NCBI GenBank assembly: GCA_052390275.1 | Contig: JBQTHD010000010.1 | Coordinates: forward strand, 70,450-134,449 | Length of the DNA: 64,000 nucleotides | Source of the DNA: JBQTHD01 sp052390275 | GTDB lineage: Bacteria > Actinomycetota > Acidimicrobiia > Acidimicrobiales > AC-14 | Direction of reading: 5' to 3' | Shown: positions 51,324-59,007 of the stretch, piece after piece | Layout of the letters: each line of letters begins with the position of its first letter | Numbering within the stretch: the stretch's first letter is position 1 | Notes under the pieces: generated by a model | Told to the model about the DNA's origin: nothing | The model's database searches: none | What the model saw: only the letters and a program-made list of their open reading frames with translations | Program-made: the position numbers and the translations under genes

Positions 51324-51486
51324 TCAGGTGATGCGCATCCTCAGGGACCACGCCGCGCTCGAAGGCTCAGATGAGGGTTTCGCTGACTACCGCGCCGGTC
51401 GGGTCGTTCCACTCGGCGATGACCTGCGCGGCGAGATCGCTGACCTTCGACGGCGGGAGAGGAAGCCACGGTCGAAGTCGTGCTGA
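51324..51486 (+). pseudogene. Antitoxin C-terminal remnant
   Basis: Directly before the RelE-like gene a frame reads MRILRDHAALEGSDEGFADY then RAGRVVPLGDDLRGEIADLR. The E-x-x-x-x-x-x-RAGRVVPL pattern is common at the C-terminus of Phd-type antitoxins. The DNA-binding N-terminus is absent and the stop overlaps the toxin start region. It may have lost its repressor function, or be expressed as a short neutralising peptide. Confidence 0.4.
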
Positions 51487-51896
51487 CGGTCGTCGCCGAC
51501 CGCCAGGTGCGAGACCTGCGCGGTCGCCGAAGGGCGGCGGCGCTGCGGACGATCGGTGAGTTGGAGGACCGGGGATGCGACGCCGCGGGATACCGGCTCG
51601 CGGGTCAAGGGCTCGACCACATCTGCTGTCGACACCTCTACGGGGACGATCGCCTCCTCACGGTTTGGCCGAGCGACGAGAGTGCCCTTGTCATCCTCGT
51701 CGCCCCTCACCACGACACGGCGGGCGGCGTTTACGACCAGCTCGTCGAGGCGCTGGACATCGACATACCGGCCGACGAACGAGAGAAGCCCCCGTGTTGC
51801 GACGAGGAGGGTGAGCCGCCGACGGACGCCGACGCCGCAAGCGCAATCGCCGACGCCGTCGAGCGCAGGGCGAGACAGCAGCGTCGCAGGCGCTGA
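51480..51896 (+). CDS. RelE-like toxin-type protein
   Basis: A 138-residue protein that starts at GTG 51480 and overlaps the antitoxin remnant. It opens MLTVVADRQVRDLRGRRRAA and has ICCRHLYGDDRLLTVWPSDE followed by LVILVAPHHDT, a strand pattern like RelE/ParE toxins. A Cys pair (PPCCDEE) follows near residue 104, and the protein ends in a basic tail of Arg. I recognise a small actinobacterial family of this kind but not a characterised member. Function as an mRNA interferase is a guess from fold and context. Confidence 0.48.
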   Translation: MLTVVADRQVRDLRGRRRAAALRTIGELEDRGCDAAGYRLAGQGLDHICCRHLYGDDRLLTVWPSDESALVILVAPHHDTAGGVYDQLVEALDIDIPADEREKPPCCDEEGEPPTDADAASAIADAVERRARQQRRRR

Positions 51897-52019
51897 CTTC
51901 TACCGGAACTTCTACCGGACGGGGAGGCGGCATCGCCGAATCGGACCCTCTCGGCCGAGGCATGATCCGGCCACGCTTGCCACTCTCGTGACCGAGGTAG
52001 CGACGGCTCGCCACCTCCG

Positions 52020-52175
52020 TCAGGCCTGAATCCCCAATCGGGCATCGAAGGTGTCCCCCGGCTCGACGGCGAGCAGGGCGGCGCCGCGGTGGAACGTGAC
52101 GATGAACTGATCGAGGAAGCCGATCTGACCGGCGACGATCGGGAACGGCGCCTGCCACCTCGGAACGAAGCCCAC
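52020..52175 (-). pseudogene. Retropepsin-like aspartic protease fragment (C-terminus)
   Basis: From GTG 52175 the minus strand reads VGFVPRWQAPFPIVAGQIGF then LDQFIVTFHRGAALLAVEPG, DTFDARLGIQA and stop. The GQIGFLDQFxVTF pattern resembles the C-terminus of small bacterial retropepsin-like proteins. The upstream part is cut by the junction to a doc-like pseudogene. It is a gene remnant within the toxin-antitoxin patchwork. Confidence 0.4.
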
Positions 52176-52195
52176 GTCACTCCGCCTCTGCCGCC

Positions 52196-52370
52196 GTTGA
52201 GCTCGAGGAAAACGGCGGCCGAAACCACCCGAGTCGTTTGTTGTCGTCGACCACCGGGTGGTTCTTCACGATTGACTGCAACAGGGCGGCGGCTTTCGAC
52301 CAGACCTCGGGATGGGCGTTCTCACCGAAGGCGCTGGCGCGCAGACGAGCCGCAGGCACCCCCAGGCGGA
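52196..52370 (-). pseudogene. doc gene fragment, second degraded copy
   Basis: About 175 bp match the middle of the intact doc gene at 50163-50340: LRASAFGENAHPEVWSKAAA, then QSIVKNHPVVDDNKRLGW. The invariant Gly before Asn in the Fic loop is Asp here, a base is lost near 52220 so the frame breaks after RLGW, and both ends are missing. It cannot be an active toxin. Identity is highest around LLQSIVKNHP, which is nearly base for base the same. Confidence 0.8.
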
Positions 52371-52515
52371 CGCCTGTCCGAAGCGAACAGCACGGGTCGC
52401 CGTCTTGGGATGGCCGTTGACAGGAACTCGGCATCGTCGGTCACCATGGAGAGCCGCCTGGCCTGCCAGCAACAATTCGCAGTAGGGACATCGCGGCGCC
52501 CTCCACAATTGGGGG

Positions 52516-53058
52516 GTGAAGGCTGTCGCTCGCGCTCAGGCGGATCTGGAAGCGGGGCGATCTTGGAAGGCCCGTGACCGGCTCCGCGGAGCCTTCGTTA
52601 CCCAGCCGGCGAATCAGGAGGTGCTCAAGCTCCTTGGGGAGGTCCTCTACCAGATGGGTGATCTACCCGAGGCCGCCAAGTACTGGCTGATGACTGACCG
52701 GACCGGAAGCGATTTCGACGCTGCCCGGGCTGCACTGTTGGAACGTCATGGCGGAGACCTCGCCCTCGTCGGGTCTGCACTTCCCGTGAGAGTTGAACCA
52801 GAGGAGCTTCCGCTGCTCGCCCAGGAGCGGCTTTCGGAGGTGAGCGATGCGGCTCGCGCGCGGTTCGGCAAACACGTCGATCTCGGCTGGGGGCGCCGGC
52901 CCCGCGGGAAGGGCCGGGAGCCCGTCAGAACATGGAGAACCAAGGTGGGCGACGCCGTCGGTGGAGTCCTGGTGCTTCTTTTTGTCGCGGCGGTGTTGGT
53001 CGGCATCGTCTCTCTCGCCATTCGCGGTGTTGAAGTGGTGGTGTCGCTGTTCAGGTAG
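52516..53058 (+). CDS. DUF6584-like protein with TPR-like start and membrane tail
   Basis: A 180-residue protein opening MKAVARAQADLEAGRSWKAR and then EVLKLLGEVLYQMGDLPEAA, which looks like one or two TPR-type helices. The pattern matches the DUF6584 family, where KARDRLxG and GDLPxAxxYW are conserved. One transmembrane helix near the C-terminus (VGGVLVLLFVAAVLVGIVSL) puts the N-terminus in the cytoplasm. No signal peptide. It starts at GTG 52516. The 174 bp downstream hold no gene. The role is unknown. Confidence 0.78.
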   Translation: MKAVARAQADLEAGRSWKARDRLRGAFVTQPANQEVLKLLGEVLYQMGDLPEAAKYWLMTDRTGSDFDAARAALLERHGGDLALVGSALPVRVEPEELPLLAQERLSEVSDAARARFGKHVDLGWGRRPRGKGREPVRTWRTKVGDAVGGVLVLLFVAAVLVGIVSLAIRGVEVVVSLFR

Positions 53059-53232
53059 CGGACCCGTGTGGCCGATCGGCCCGTGCGCTCGTCATCCGTC
53101 GTCGTCGGAGATTCGCTTCTAGCGGCGTGGGAGGGAACCGAGGAGATCTGTCTTGACACCGCAGCCAGTCAGCGGGGGTAGTGGCTGACAGGTCTACGAA
53201 TTCTCAGCCGTCTCCGTTAGCGTTGGGGGCGG

Positions 53233-53985
53233 ATGTCGGGAACCAGAAAGCAGGTGCTCGCCCTGCGGGCGAGCGACCGGGCTCGCCTGACGGTGCTGGC
53301 CAAGTCACCGTCGCTGCCGTACCGGACGGTCGTCCAGGCCAAGGCCGTGCTCTACGCCGCCGACGGGCTGAGTACCGACGAGATCGCCCATCGATGCGAC
53401 ACCACCACCAACACCGTGCGCCGCTGGGTCAGGCGCTTCGATCAGGAGGGCGTGGAGGGAATCGGCCGGGTATCTGAGGGCCGCGGGCGTCCACCCGAAG
53501 TTTCCCCCGAGCGGGTTCAGGCCATCGTCGAGGACACCCTTGGCCTTTCACCGCCGGACGGGGGAACGCGCTGGTCGAGCCGGGCCATGGCCGAACGGCA
53601 CGGCGTCAGCAAGGATTACGTACTGAAGGTTTGGAGGTCGCACGGCATCGACACCGCTACGGGGCGGTCCGGCCCCCGGCCGTCCCACCGATATTTTGGC
53701 TCGATCGAGGAGGTTGGCGGGGGACAACTCGACGCCAACGCCATTGGTCTCTTGGCGGCCCTCAACGAGGCCACCGGCGACGCCCTTGCCCACTGTCGAC
53801 CAAATAGTGATCATCGTGACTTCATGTTCTTCCTGAAGCTGGTAGAGGCCATCGAACTCTGGGTCCAGCACTGGAACGACACGGCCAGGCCGTTTTCGTG
53901 GCACAGCCAAGCCGAGGCTGTGGCCAAGGCTCAGCGGGGCAAGGCGGCCCTGGAGCGCTACATCAAATCGACGACAGACGGGTAA
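53233..53985 (+). mobile_element. IS630-type transposase gene with internal deletion
   Basis: A 250-residue frame with the N-terminal helix-turn-helix of IS630 transposases (VQAKAVLYAADGLSTDEIAH, then TVRRWVRRFDQEGVEGIG) and a following second HTH (AERHGVSKDYVLKVWRSHGI). The remainder is a short shard of the C-terminus (LLAALNEATGDALAHCR, then WVQHWNDTARPFSWH). The catalytic centre with the DDE residues is missing: normal IS630 transposases have about 100 more residues there. So it is a deleted, non-autonomous copy. I did not find certain terminal inverted repeats. Confidence 0.82.
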
Positions 53986-54035
53986 GTGTGAATCGCGTAT
54001 AGTAAAAATGTTGTCGAGAAACTCGGTCTATTCTT

Positions 54036-54049
54036 CTGAATATCTTCAG
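54036..54049. promoter_or_regulatory. Candidate operator upstream of the pilin-anchored importer operon
   Basis: CTGAATATCTTCAG is palindromic at 12 of 14 positions and lies in an AT-rich island (53990-54090) that stands out from the GC-rich surroundings. The island is the only candidate promoter region for the genes from 54096 on. An iron or metal repressor would be a natural user, but no known consensus is matched. Confidence 0.42.
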
Positions 54050-54095
54050 GAATCTCTTATGGAATAGTCATTATTGACTCTGTAAGGTCCTGAGC

Positions 54096-54587
54096 ATGAG
54101 GACAAGATTGGCCGCTGGCTCCGCATCCCGAGCGGTCGCCTTCGCTCTGGTGGTGGCCTCCACCCTGGTCGGGTGTGGGGGCCCGGAGAGCGACGCGGAG
54201 TCTCTGGCCAAGGCCACCCGCCTCCTCCCGGAGGCCTTGGCCCCCGGGGCGACCTCACCGGCACTTGGAGCACCTTTGCCCCAGGGTGTCGAGCCTGAGG
54301 TATCGACGGGACCGGACACGGAGGTGTTCGAGATCGCACCGCCGGTCACCCTTAGCGAGGTCAACGCCTTCTACCAACGGGAGATGGACAACAAGCCCTT
54401 TGGCAACTTCGCGTGGTGCGCGTCGGAACTGGACGAGATCAACAAGACCGTCACCCGGTTCTGGGGCAGCACCGGGGCCAGCCAGTACCGATCCGTGGTG
54501 ATCCGGGCCACCACCGTGAATGAACCGACGCAGATCCTCGTGATCGAGCGTGCCGGGGCGGTGCCGGTCCAGTGCCAGACGTCCTGA
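54096..54587 (+). CDS. Small lipoprotein, first gene of the importer operon
   Basis: A 163-residue exported lipoprotein. The signal peptide ends in a lipobox: AFALVVASTLVGCGGPES, with Cys at residue 27. The body has TEVFEIAPPVTLSEVNAFYQ, NFAWCASELDEINKTVTRFW and VVIRATTVNEPTQILVIERA. It has two other Cys (WCAS and VQCQ) that may pair. I do not recognise the family. It is only 68 bp upstream of the pilin-fused binding protein and probably cotranscribed. A role in the importer, such as an accessory surface subunit, is a guess from position. Confidence 0.78.
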   Translation: MRTRLAAGSASRAVAFALVVASTLVGCGGPESDAESLAKATRLLPEALAPGATSPALGAPLPQGVEPEVSTGPDTEVFEIAPPVTLSEVNAFYQREMDNKPFGNFAWCASELDEINKTVTRFWGSTGASQYRSVVIRATTVNEPTQILVIERAGAVPVQCQTS

Positions 54588-54655
54588 TGCCGGACCGCCC
54601 TGCGGCACCGACCAGCAACCAAAGAGACCCCAAATCAGCGAAAGGAACATCTTCT

Positions 54656-55957
54656 ATGAATGAGCTTCTGAAGCGGCATCGGCACAATCGCAACCGGATC
54701 ACCCAGAGCGGCTTCACACTCATTGAACTGCTCGTGGTCATCATCATCCTCGGGATCCTCGCCGCAGTCGTGGTGTTTGCGGTGGGCGGCGTGGGGGACA
54801 AGGGCCAGGCCTCTGCCCTGAGGATCGATTCCCGGACCCTGGTAACGGCCCTGGAGGCCAACTGTGCCAATGACGGCGAGTACGTCGACGAGGCTGGCCT
54901 GGTCGCCAACGGCCTTCTGTCTGAGCAGTCCACAACCCATGACGTCTTCTTGAACTCGGCCGGGTTGTGTGGAACCGGCCTCGGTTCGGGCTACGTGATC
55001 ACCTGCACTGCCGACGCGGCGGTGTGTGAGTCCGAGGGAATTACCGTGAACGACTCCGCCGGCAAGTCGGTGACCCTCCTGAAGCCGGCCACCAAGGTGG
55101 CCTGCCTCACCGGAGCCTGCGTCGATGCCATGGTTGCTCTCGGGGCCGCGGACAAGATGGTCATTCGAGCCCTTGATTCCTCGAACGTCGCCCCGGCTGT
55201 GGCCCACTACAACACTCTCAGTGCCCCGTTTGACATCAGTACGATCCCGTTGAGCCTCGGCGACTTCTTCACCCCGGACATTGCCCAGATCGCGGCATCC
55301 GGCGCCGACCTGGTCATCGGGTTGGGGCCGTTCCACGGTGCGTCCCGGCCGGCGATCGAGTCGCTCGGCATCGCATTTCTTGACATGGACCTGGCCAACT
55401 TCCAGTTGGCCATCAGCAACGTCTACAAGGTCGGGAAACTTCTGGGCCTGAATGCGGATGCGGAGACGGCCAACAACCTGCTACGTGACCAGATCGCTGC
55501 CTATGCTGCACTGTCGCCGAAGACTCGGGTTCCGGTAAACATCTACAACTTCGGATGCTGCGGGATCGAAATTCTTCTCGACAGCACCGAGTCCCAGGGT
55601 GGGTCGCTGTGGCTCACACAGGGCTCCTACCCGTGGCCTTCATACACAGGAAGCAGCTACCTGTCCGGCGGCCAGAACACCTATGACATCGCCCAGCTCA
55701 AGGCGGTCGACCCCGATGCCATCTTCGTGATCCGCAGCCAGACCAACACGACCACGGTCAACGACCCCGGAAACATCCGGTCCTACAACCCTGTGGTTTG
55801 GGACAGCCTGAAGGCTGTCATCGACGGCCGGGTTTACGAAGGTCCCGACGTCAAGAGCTGGCCCTGGTCGGCCGGAGGGACCATCTCGGCCAAGGAAACC
55901 CTGGATCGGGGCATGGATCTCCTCTACCCCGAGGTGGCGGCGTTCCCGCTCCCGTAA
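54656..55957 (+). CDS. Type IV pilin-like protein fused to FecB/BtuF-type substrate-binding domain
   Basis: A 433-residue fusion. ATG 54656 has AAAGGA about 10 nt upstream. The N-terminus is a class III-type prepilin leader ending in SG, then FTLIELLVVIIILGILAAV, with Glu at +5 after the cleavage Gly19. A short pilin-like domain follows to about residue 125, with Cys pairs (EANCANDGEYV, AGLCGTG, VITCTADAAVCES). From about residue 130 a substrate-binding protein of the FecB/BtuF/heme class starts: ITVNDSAGKSVTLLKPATKV, then SGADLVIGLGPF and a CC motif in NFGCCGIEILLD. It lies before two FecCD permeases and FecE, so it is almost certainly their binding protein, anchored by a pilin helix instead of a lipid. 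Confidence 0.88.
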   Translation: MNELLKRHRHNRNRITQSGFTLIELLVVIIILGILAAVVVFAVGGVGDKGQASALRIDSRTLVTALEANCANDGEYVDEAGLVANGLLSEQSTTHDVFLNSAGLCGTGLGSGYVITCTADAAVCESEGITVNDSAGKSVTLLKPATKVACLTGACVDAMVALGAADKMVIRALDSSNVAPAVAHYNTLSAPFDISTIPLSLGDFFTPDIAQIAASGADLVIGLGPFHGASRPAIESLGIAFLDMDLANFQLAISNVYKVGKLLGLNADAETANNLLRDQIAAYAALSPKTRVPVNIYNFGCCGIEILLDSTESQGGSLWLTQGSYPWPSYTGSSYLSGGQNTYDIAQLKAVDPDAIFVIRSQTNTTTVNDPGNIRSYNPVVWDSLKAVIDGRVYEGPDVKSWPWSAGGTISAKETLDRGMDLLYPEVAAFPLP

Positions 55958-55972
55958 GCAGGTGCCTGCGTT

Positions 55973-55995
55973 GCCGGTCGGTCCAACCGACCGGC
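55973..55995 (+). promoter_or_regulatory. Hairpin between binding protein and first permease
   Basis: GCCGGTCGGT (55973-55982) pairs perfectly with ACCGACCGGC (55986-55995) around a CCA loop, 16 bp after the binding-protein stop. It could stop part of transcription or protect the upstream mRNA, so that the binding protein is made in excess over the permease. Confidence 0.6.
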
Positions 55996-56035
55996 CACGG
56001 GCCGCCCGGCGGCATTGCTGAAAACGAGGCGCCAT

Positions 56036-56081
56036 CCACATGCGCTTGAGTTCCCGCGCTGCGGTGCTCAAGCGCATGTGG
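56036..56081 (+). promoter_or_regulatory. Start-codon hairpin of the first FecCD permease gene
   Basis: CCACATGCGCTTGAG (56036-56050) and CTCAAGCGCATGTGG (56067-56081) are perfect reverse complements separated by 16 bases. The left arm contains the start ATG (56040) and the right arm the in-frame Met codon 13. As RNA the start codon would be buried in the stem, so translation may need opening by ribosomes, a protein or a ligand. Confidence 0.75.
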
Positions 56082-57068
56082 CGTTGGTCGTTGGGGCTGA
56101 GCCTCGCCCTGGCTGGCGTGGGCCTGATGACCATCCTGTTCGGCATTCCCGATCTGACCCCGGCCGGCCTGTGGGGGGTACTCAACGGAGGCGGCACCGA
56201 GTTGGAGCGGCTCGGCGTCTATCACCTGAGATCGCCAAGGTTGGTGCTGGCCTGCCTCAGTGGGGCGGCGCTGGGCCTGGCCGGAGCCATCATGCAGGAC
56301 GGATTACGCAACCCCCTGGCCGGACCCGAATTGCTCGGAATCTCCGCCGGTGCGGCCGCCGCCGCGGCGGTCGTGATCGTTTTCAACCCTTCCCTTCCCG
56401 GCTACCTGGTGCCATGGCTCACCCTGGCCGGTGGCCTGCTCAGTGCGGGGATAGTGCTGGCGGTGATGGCCCGAATGGGCAAGCCCTCGAGTTCCGCCGT
56501 GCTGGTCCTGGTGGGCGCCGCCCTGTCGGCCGCTTTTGCCGGTGCCCTGACCCTGGTCATGGTGCTGGGGGGCCAGCAGGAGTACGCGGCCATCGGTCGA
56601 TTCATGTCCGGCGGCCTCGCTGGTCTCGGGTGGCCTCCGGTGGGTCGGGTTCTGCCCTGGTTCGCCCTTGGAATTCCCGCAGCGCTGATGTTGGGCCGCG
56701 TCCTCAACCTGCTACAGGCCGGCGACGACATAGCCGAGAGCAAGGGCGTCCGGGTGGTGCGGGTCCGGCTGTTCATCCTGGCACTGGGTTCCGCCCTGAC
56801 CGCTGCGGTGGTCTCGGTGGCCGGAGCCATCAGCTTCGTCGCGCTGGCCGCTCCCCATGTCGCCCGCCGCCTGTTGGGAACCAACGACTCCCGCCTGGTC
56901 CTACCGGTAGCCGCCCTGGTGGGAGCCCTGCAACTGACCGCGGCGGACCTGGCCGCCCGTCTGGTCTTCTCTCCCATCGAGGTTTCCGTCGGCTTCTGGA
57001 CCGCGCTGTCGGGTGGTCCGGTGCTCCTGTTGGTGCTGCACCGTCACCTGCGGGCGGCCACCGAGTGA
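56040..57068 (+). CDS. FecCD-family ABC importer permease 1
   Basis: A 342-residue permease with about 10 helices of the FecCD/BtuC class, for siderophore, heme or cobalamin import. ARG-RLPR-like LGVYHLRSPRLVLACLSGAA, GLAGAIMQDGLRNPLAGPEL with the coupling region GISAGA, and AISFVALAAPHVARRLLGTN are family marks. ATG 56040 lies inside a strong hairpin; ATG 56076 (codon 13) is an alternative that would leave out the paired arm. The stop overlaps the next gene by 4 nt. Two FecCD genes imply a heterodimeric membrane unit. The ligand cannot be decided. Confidence 0.88.
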   Translation: MRLSSRAAVLKRMWRWSLGLSLALAGVGLMTILFGIPDLTPAGLWGVLNGGGTELERLGVYHLRSPRLVLACLSGAALGLAGAIMQDGLRNPLAGPELLGISAGAAAAAAVVIVFNPSLPGYLVPWLTLAGGLLSAGIVLAVMARMGKPSSSAVLVLVGAALSAAFAGALTLVMVLGGQQEYAAIGRFMSGGLAGLGWPPVGRVLPWFALGIPAALMLGRVLNLLQAGDDIAESKGVRVVRVRLFILALGSALTAAVVSVAGAISFVALAAPHVARRLLGTNDSRLVLPVAALVGALQLTAADLAARLVFSPIEVSVGFWTALSGGPVLLLVLHRHLRAATE

Positions 57069-58177
57069 TCTCGACATCCTCCTCGCCCACAGCTCCCAAG
57101 GCCACGGAACCACGGCCAGCCACCCGGCGCTCCACGGATCGAGTGGCCCCGGACCCTCGGCCCCTGGGCGTCCGCAAGTTCGGCATCGCCCTGGTCGCCG
57201 GTCTGGCACTCCTCGTCCTGCTCGTGGCGTGGTCGGTGATGATCGGGACGGGCGATATCTCCCTGGGCGACGCCGTCCGAGCGCTTATCGGACGGCCGTC
57301 GAGCGAGCTTGATCACACCATCGTCGTCAAGCTTCGGCTGCCCCGGGCCCTGGTGGGTGTGGTGGCGGGCGGCTGTCTGGCCCTGGCGGGAGCGCTGTCG
57401 CAGGCGGCCACCCGCAACGCTCTGGCATCTCCAGACCTCACCGGGGTATCCGCTGGTGTGGTGTTGCTAACAGTCGTCTGGGTGGGATTCGGTCCGACGT
57501 CCATCTACCACCCCGACGACCTCCTTCTCAGCCCGCTGGTGGTGGTGGTGGGAGCGGTGGGGGGTGCCGGTGCGGGACTGCTGGTCCTGAAGCTGGCCTC
57601 AGGCCGCAAGGGCGATCCCGTTCGGCTGGTGTTGACCGGAGTCATCTTTGGGCTGCTGATGCAGACCGTCACGTCGTTCATCCTGATGGTGTGGGGAAGC
57701 AGCGCCACCCTCGAGGCATCCTTCTGGTTCATCGGCTCGCTCAATGCGCGGGTGTGGCCCCACTGGAACGTCCTTTGGCCCTGGGCGGCGGTTTTGGTTC
57801 CTGTGGCCCTGGCCGGTGCTGGCTGGGCCAACCTCTTGCAATTGGGCGACGACGTAGCCGCTGGCCTGGGGGTGGACGTCCGCCGGGCGCGAGCCGGCCT
57901 GTTCCTGGTGTCCGCCACCCTGACGGCTGGGGCCCTGGTCGTGGTCGGCGCGATCGGTTTCATCGGCCTTGTCGCCCCTCACATCACCCGCCGGCTGGTC
58001 GGTGGCGACCTGCGACGGCTTCTGCCGGCCTCGTTGCTGGCCGGGGCTATCCTTCTCAGCGCGGCCGACGTCGGGGCCCGCGCCTTCACGACCCGCGCGC
58101 TGCCCACCGGAACGGTGACGGCCCTGCTCGGAGCCGCCTTCTTCCTCATGTTGCTCATGCGCCAACGGCGGCGATGA
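57065..58177 (+). CDS. FecCD-family ABC importer permease 2
   Basis: A 370-residue permease of the same class. From GTG 57065 the N-terminus is a disordered Ser/Pro/Thr-rich stretch of about 45 residues, then the first helix (KFGIALVAGLALLVLLVAWS). VKLRLPRALVGVVAGGCLAL, GALSQAATRNALASPDLTGV with the coupling helix GVSAG, and GAIGFIGLVAPHITRRLVGG are visible. The GTG overlaps the stop of the first permease and the stop overlaps the ATPase ATG. A longer open frame upstream (from 56015) is a shadow of permease 1. Confidence 0.9.
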   Translation: MISTSSSPTAPKATEPRPATRRSTDRVAPDPRPLGVRKFGIALVAGLALLVLLVAWSVMIGTGDISLGDAVRALIGRPSSELDHTIVVKLRLPRALVGVVAGGCLALAGALSQAATRNALASPDLTGVSAGVVLLTVVWVGFGPTSIYHPDDLLLSPLVVVVGAVGGAGAGLLVLKLASGRKGDPVRLVLTGVIFGLLMQTVTSFILMVWGSSATLEASFWFIGSLNARVWPHWNVLWPWAAVLVPVALAGAGWANLLQLGDDVAAGLGVDVRRARAGLFLVSATLTAGALVVVGAIGFIGLVAPHITRRLVGGDLRRLLPASLLAGAILLSAADVGARAFTTRALPTGTVTALLGAAFFLMLLMRQRRR

Positions 58178-59007
58178 CCGGGGCACGGCTGAGCGCCGAA
58201 GCCCTGAGCGTTGGGTACGACAAGAGGGCGGTCATTCGGGAGCTGTCTGCGACCATCGAGCCATCCACGGTCACAGCTTTGGTCGGACCGAACGGATGTG
58301 GGAAGTCGACCCTTCTGCGCGCCCTGGCCCGCCTGCTCAAGCCCCAGGGCGGGGCTGTCCACCTCGACGGCGAGGCCATCAACAAGCTCTCGACCCGGGC
58401 CGTGGCCCGGATGCTGGCAATCCTCCCGCAGGGACCCTCGGTGCCGGAGGGCATCACCGTTCGAGAACTCGTCGAGCAGGGTCGCTACCCGCACGTGGGT
58501 CCGCTCAACATGCTCACCCGCCAGGACCACGAATCCATCCGTCGGGCCATCGAACTCACCGACCTGGAAGCATTCGTCAATCGAACCGTCGACCAACTCT
58601 CCGGCGGAGAGCGACAGCGGGTCTGGATCGCCATGACCCTGGCTCAGGGAACGTCGATCATGCTTCTGGACGAACCGACGTCGTTTCTCGACATCCGCCA
58701 TCAAATGGAGGTCCTCGAGTTGGTCCGCCGGCTGAATCGGGACGAAGGCCTCACGGTGGTGATGGCCCTGCACGATCTCAACCATGCGTCGCGTTTCGCC
58801 GACCGGGTGCTGGCCATGAAGGACGGCTCCGTAGTGGCTGACGGGACCGGGTCCGAGGTTATCTCCCACGACCTGCTGGCTTCGGTATTTGGCGTCAGGG
58901 CCCGGATCCTCCACGACGAGGACACCGGGGTACCGATCTGCATCCCGCTCGGTGTTTTTGACGTTGATCGTTCCTCATCGACCACAGAAAGCGTGCCTAA
59001 TCCATGA
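58174..59007 (+). CDS. FecE-type ABC importer ATPase
   Basis: A 277-residue ATP-binding subunit that powers the two permeases. Walker A is LVGPNGCGKSTLLRALARLL, the signature QLSGGERQRVWIAMTLAQGT, Walker B IMLLDEPTSFLDIRHQMEVL and the H-loop VVMALHDLNHASRFADRVLA. ATG 58174 overlaps the permease 2 stop. The RYPHVG element is typical for siderophore/cobalamin importers. The C-terminal 25 residues are low-complexity. Its stop overlaps the next gene by 4 nt. Confidence 0.94.
   Translation: MTGARLSAEALSVGYDKRAVIRELSATIEPSTVTALVGPNGCGKSTLLRALARLLKPQGGAVHLDGEAINKLSTRAVARMLAILPQGPSVPEGITVRELVEQGRYPHVGPLNMLTRQDHESIRRAIELTDLEAFVNRTVDQLSGGERQRVWIAMTLAQGTSIMLLDEPTSFLDIRHQMEVLELVRRLNRDEGLTVVMALHDLNHASRFADRVLAMKDGSVVADGTGSEVISHDLLASVFGVRARILHDEDTGVPICIPLGVFDVDRSSSTTESVPNP

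Noticed and set aside
56015..57064. 720-residue fusion of the two permeases
   Set aside because: The first 350 codons are an out-of-frame reading of permease 1, which has its own conserved frame. GTG 57065 is a natural coupled start.
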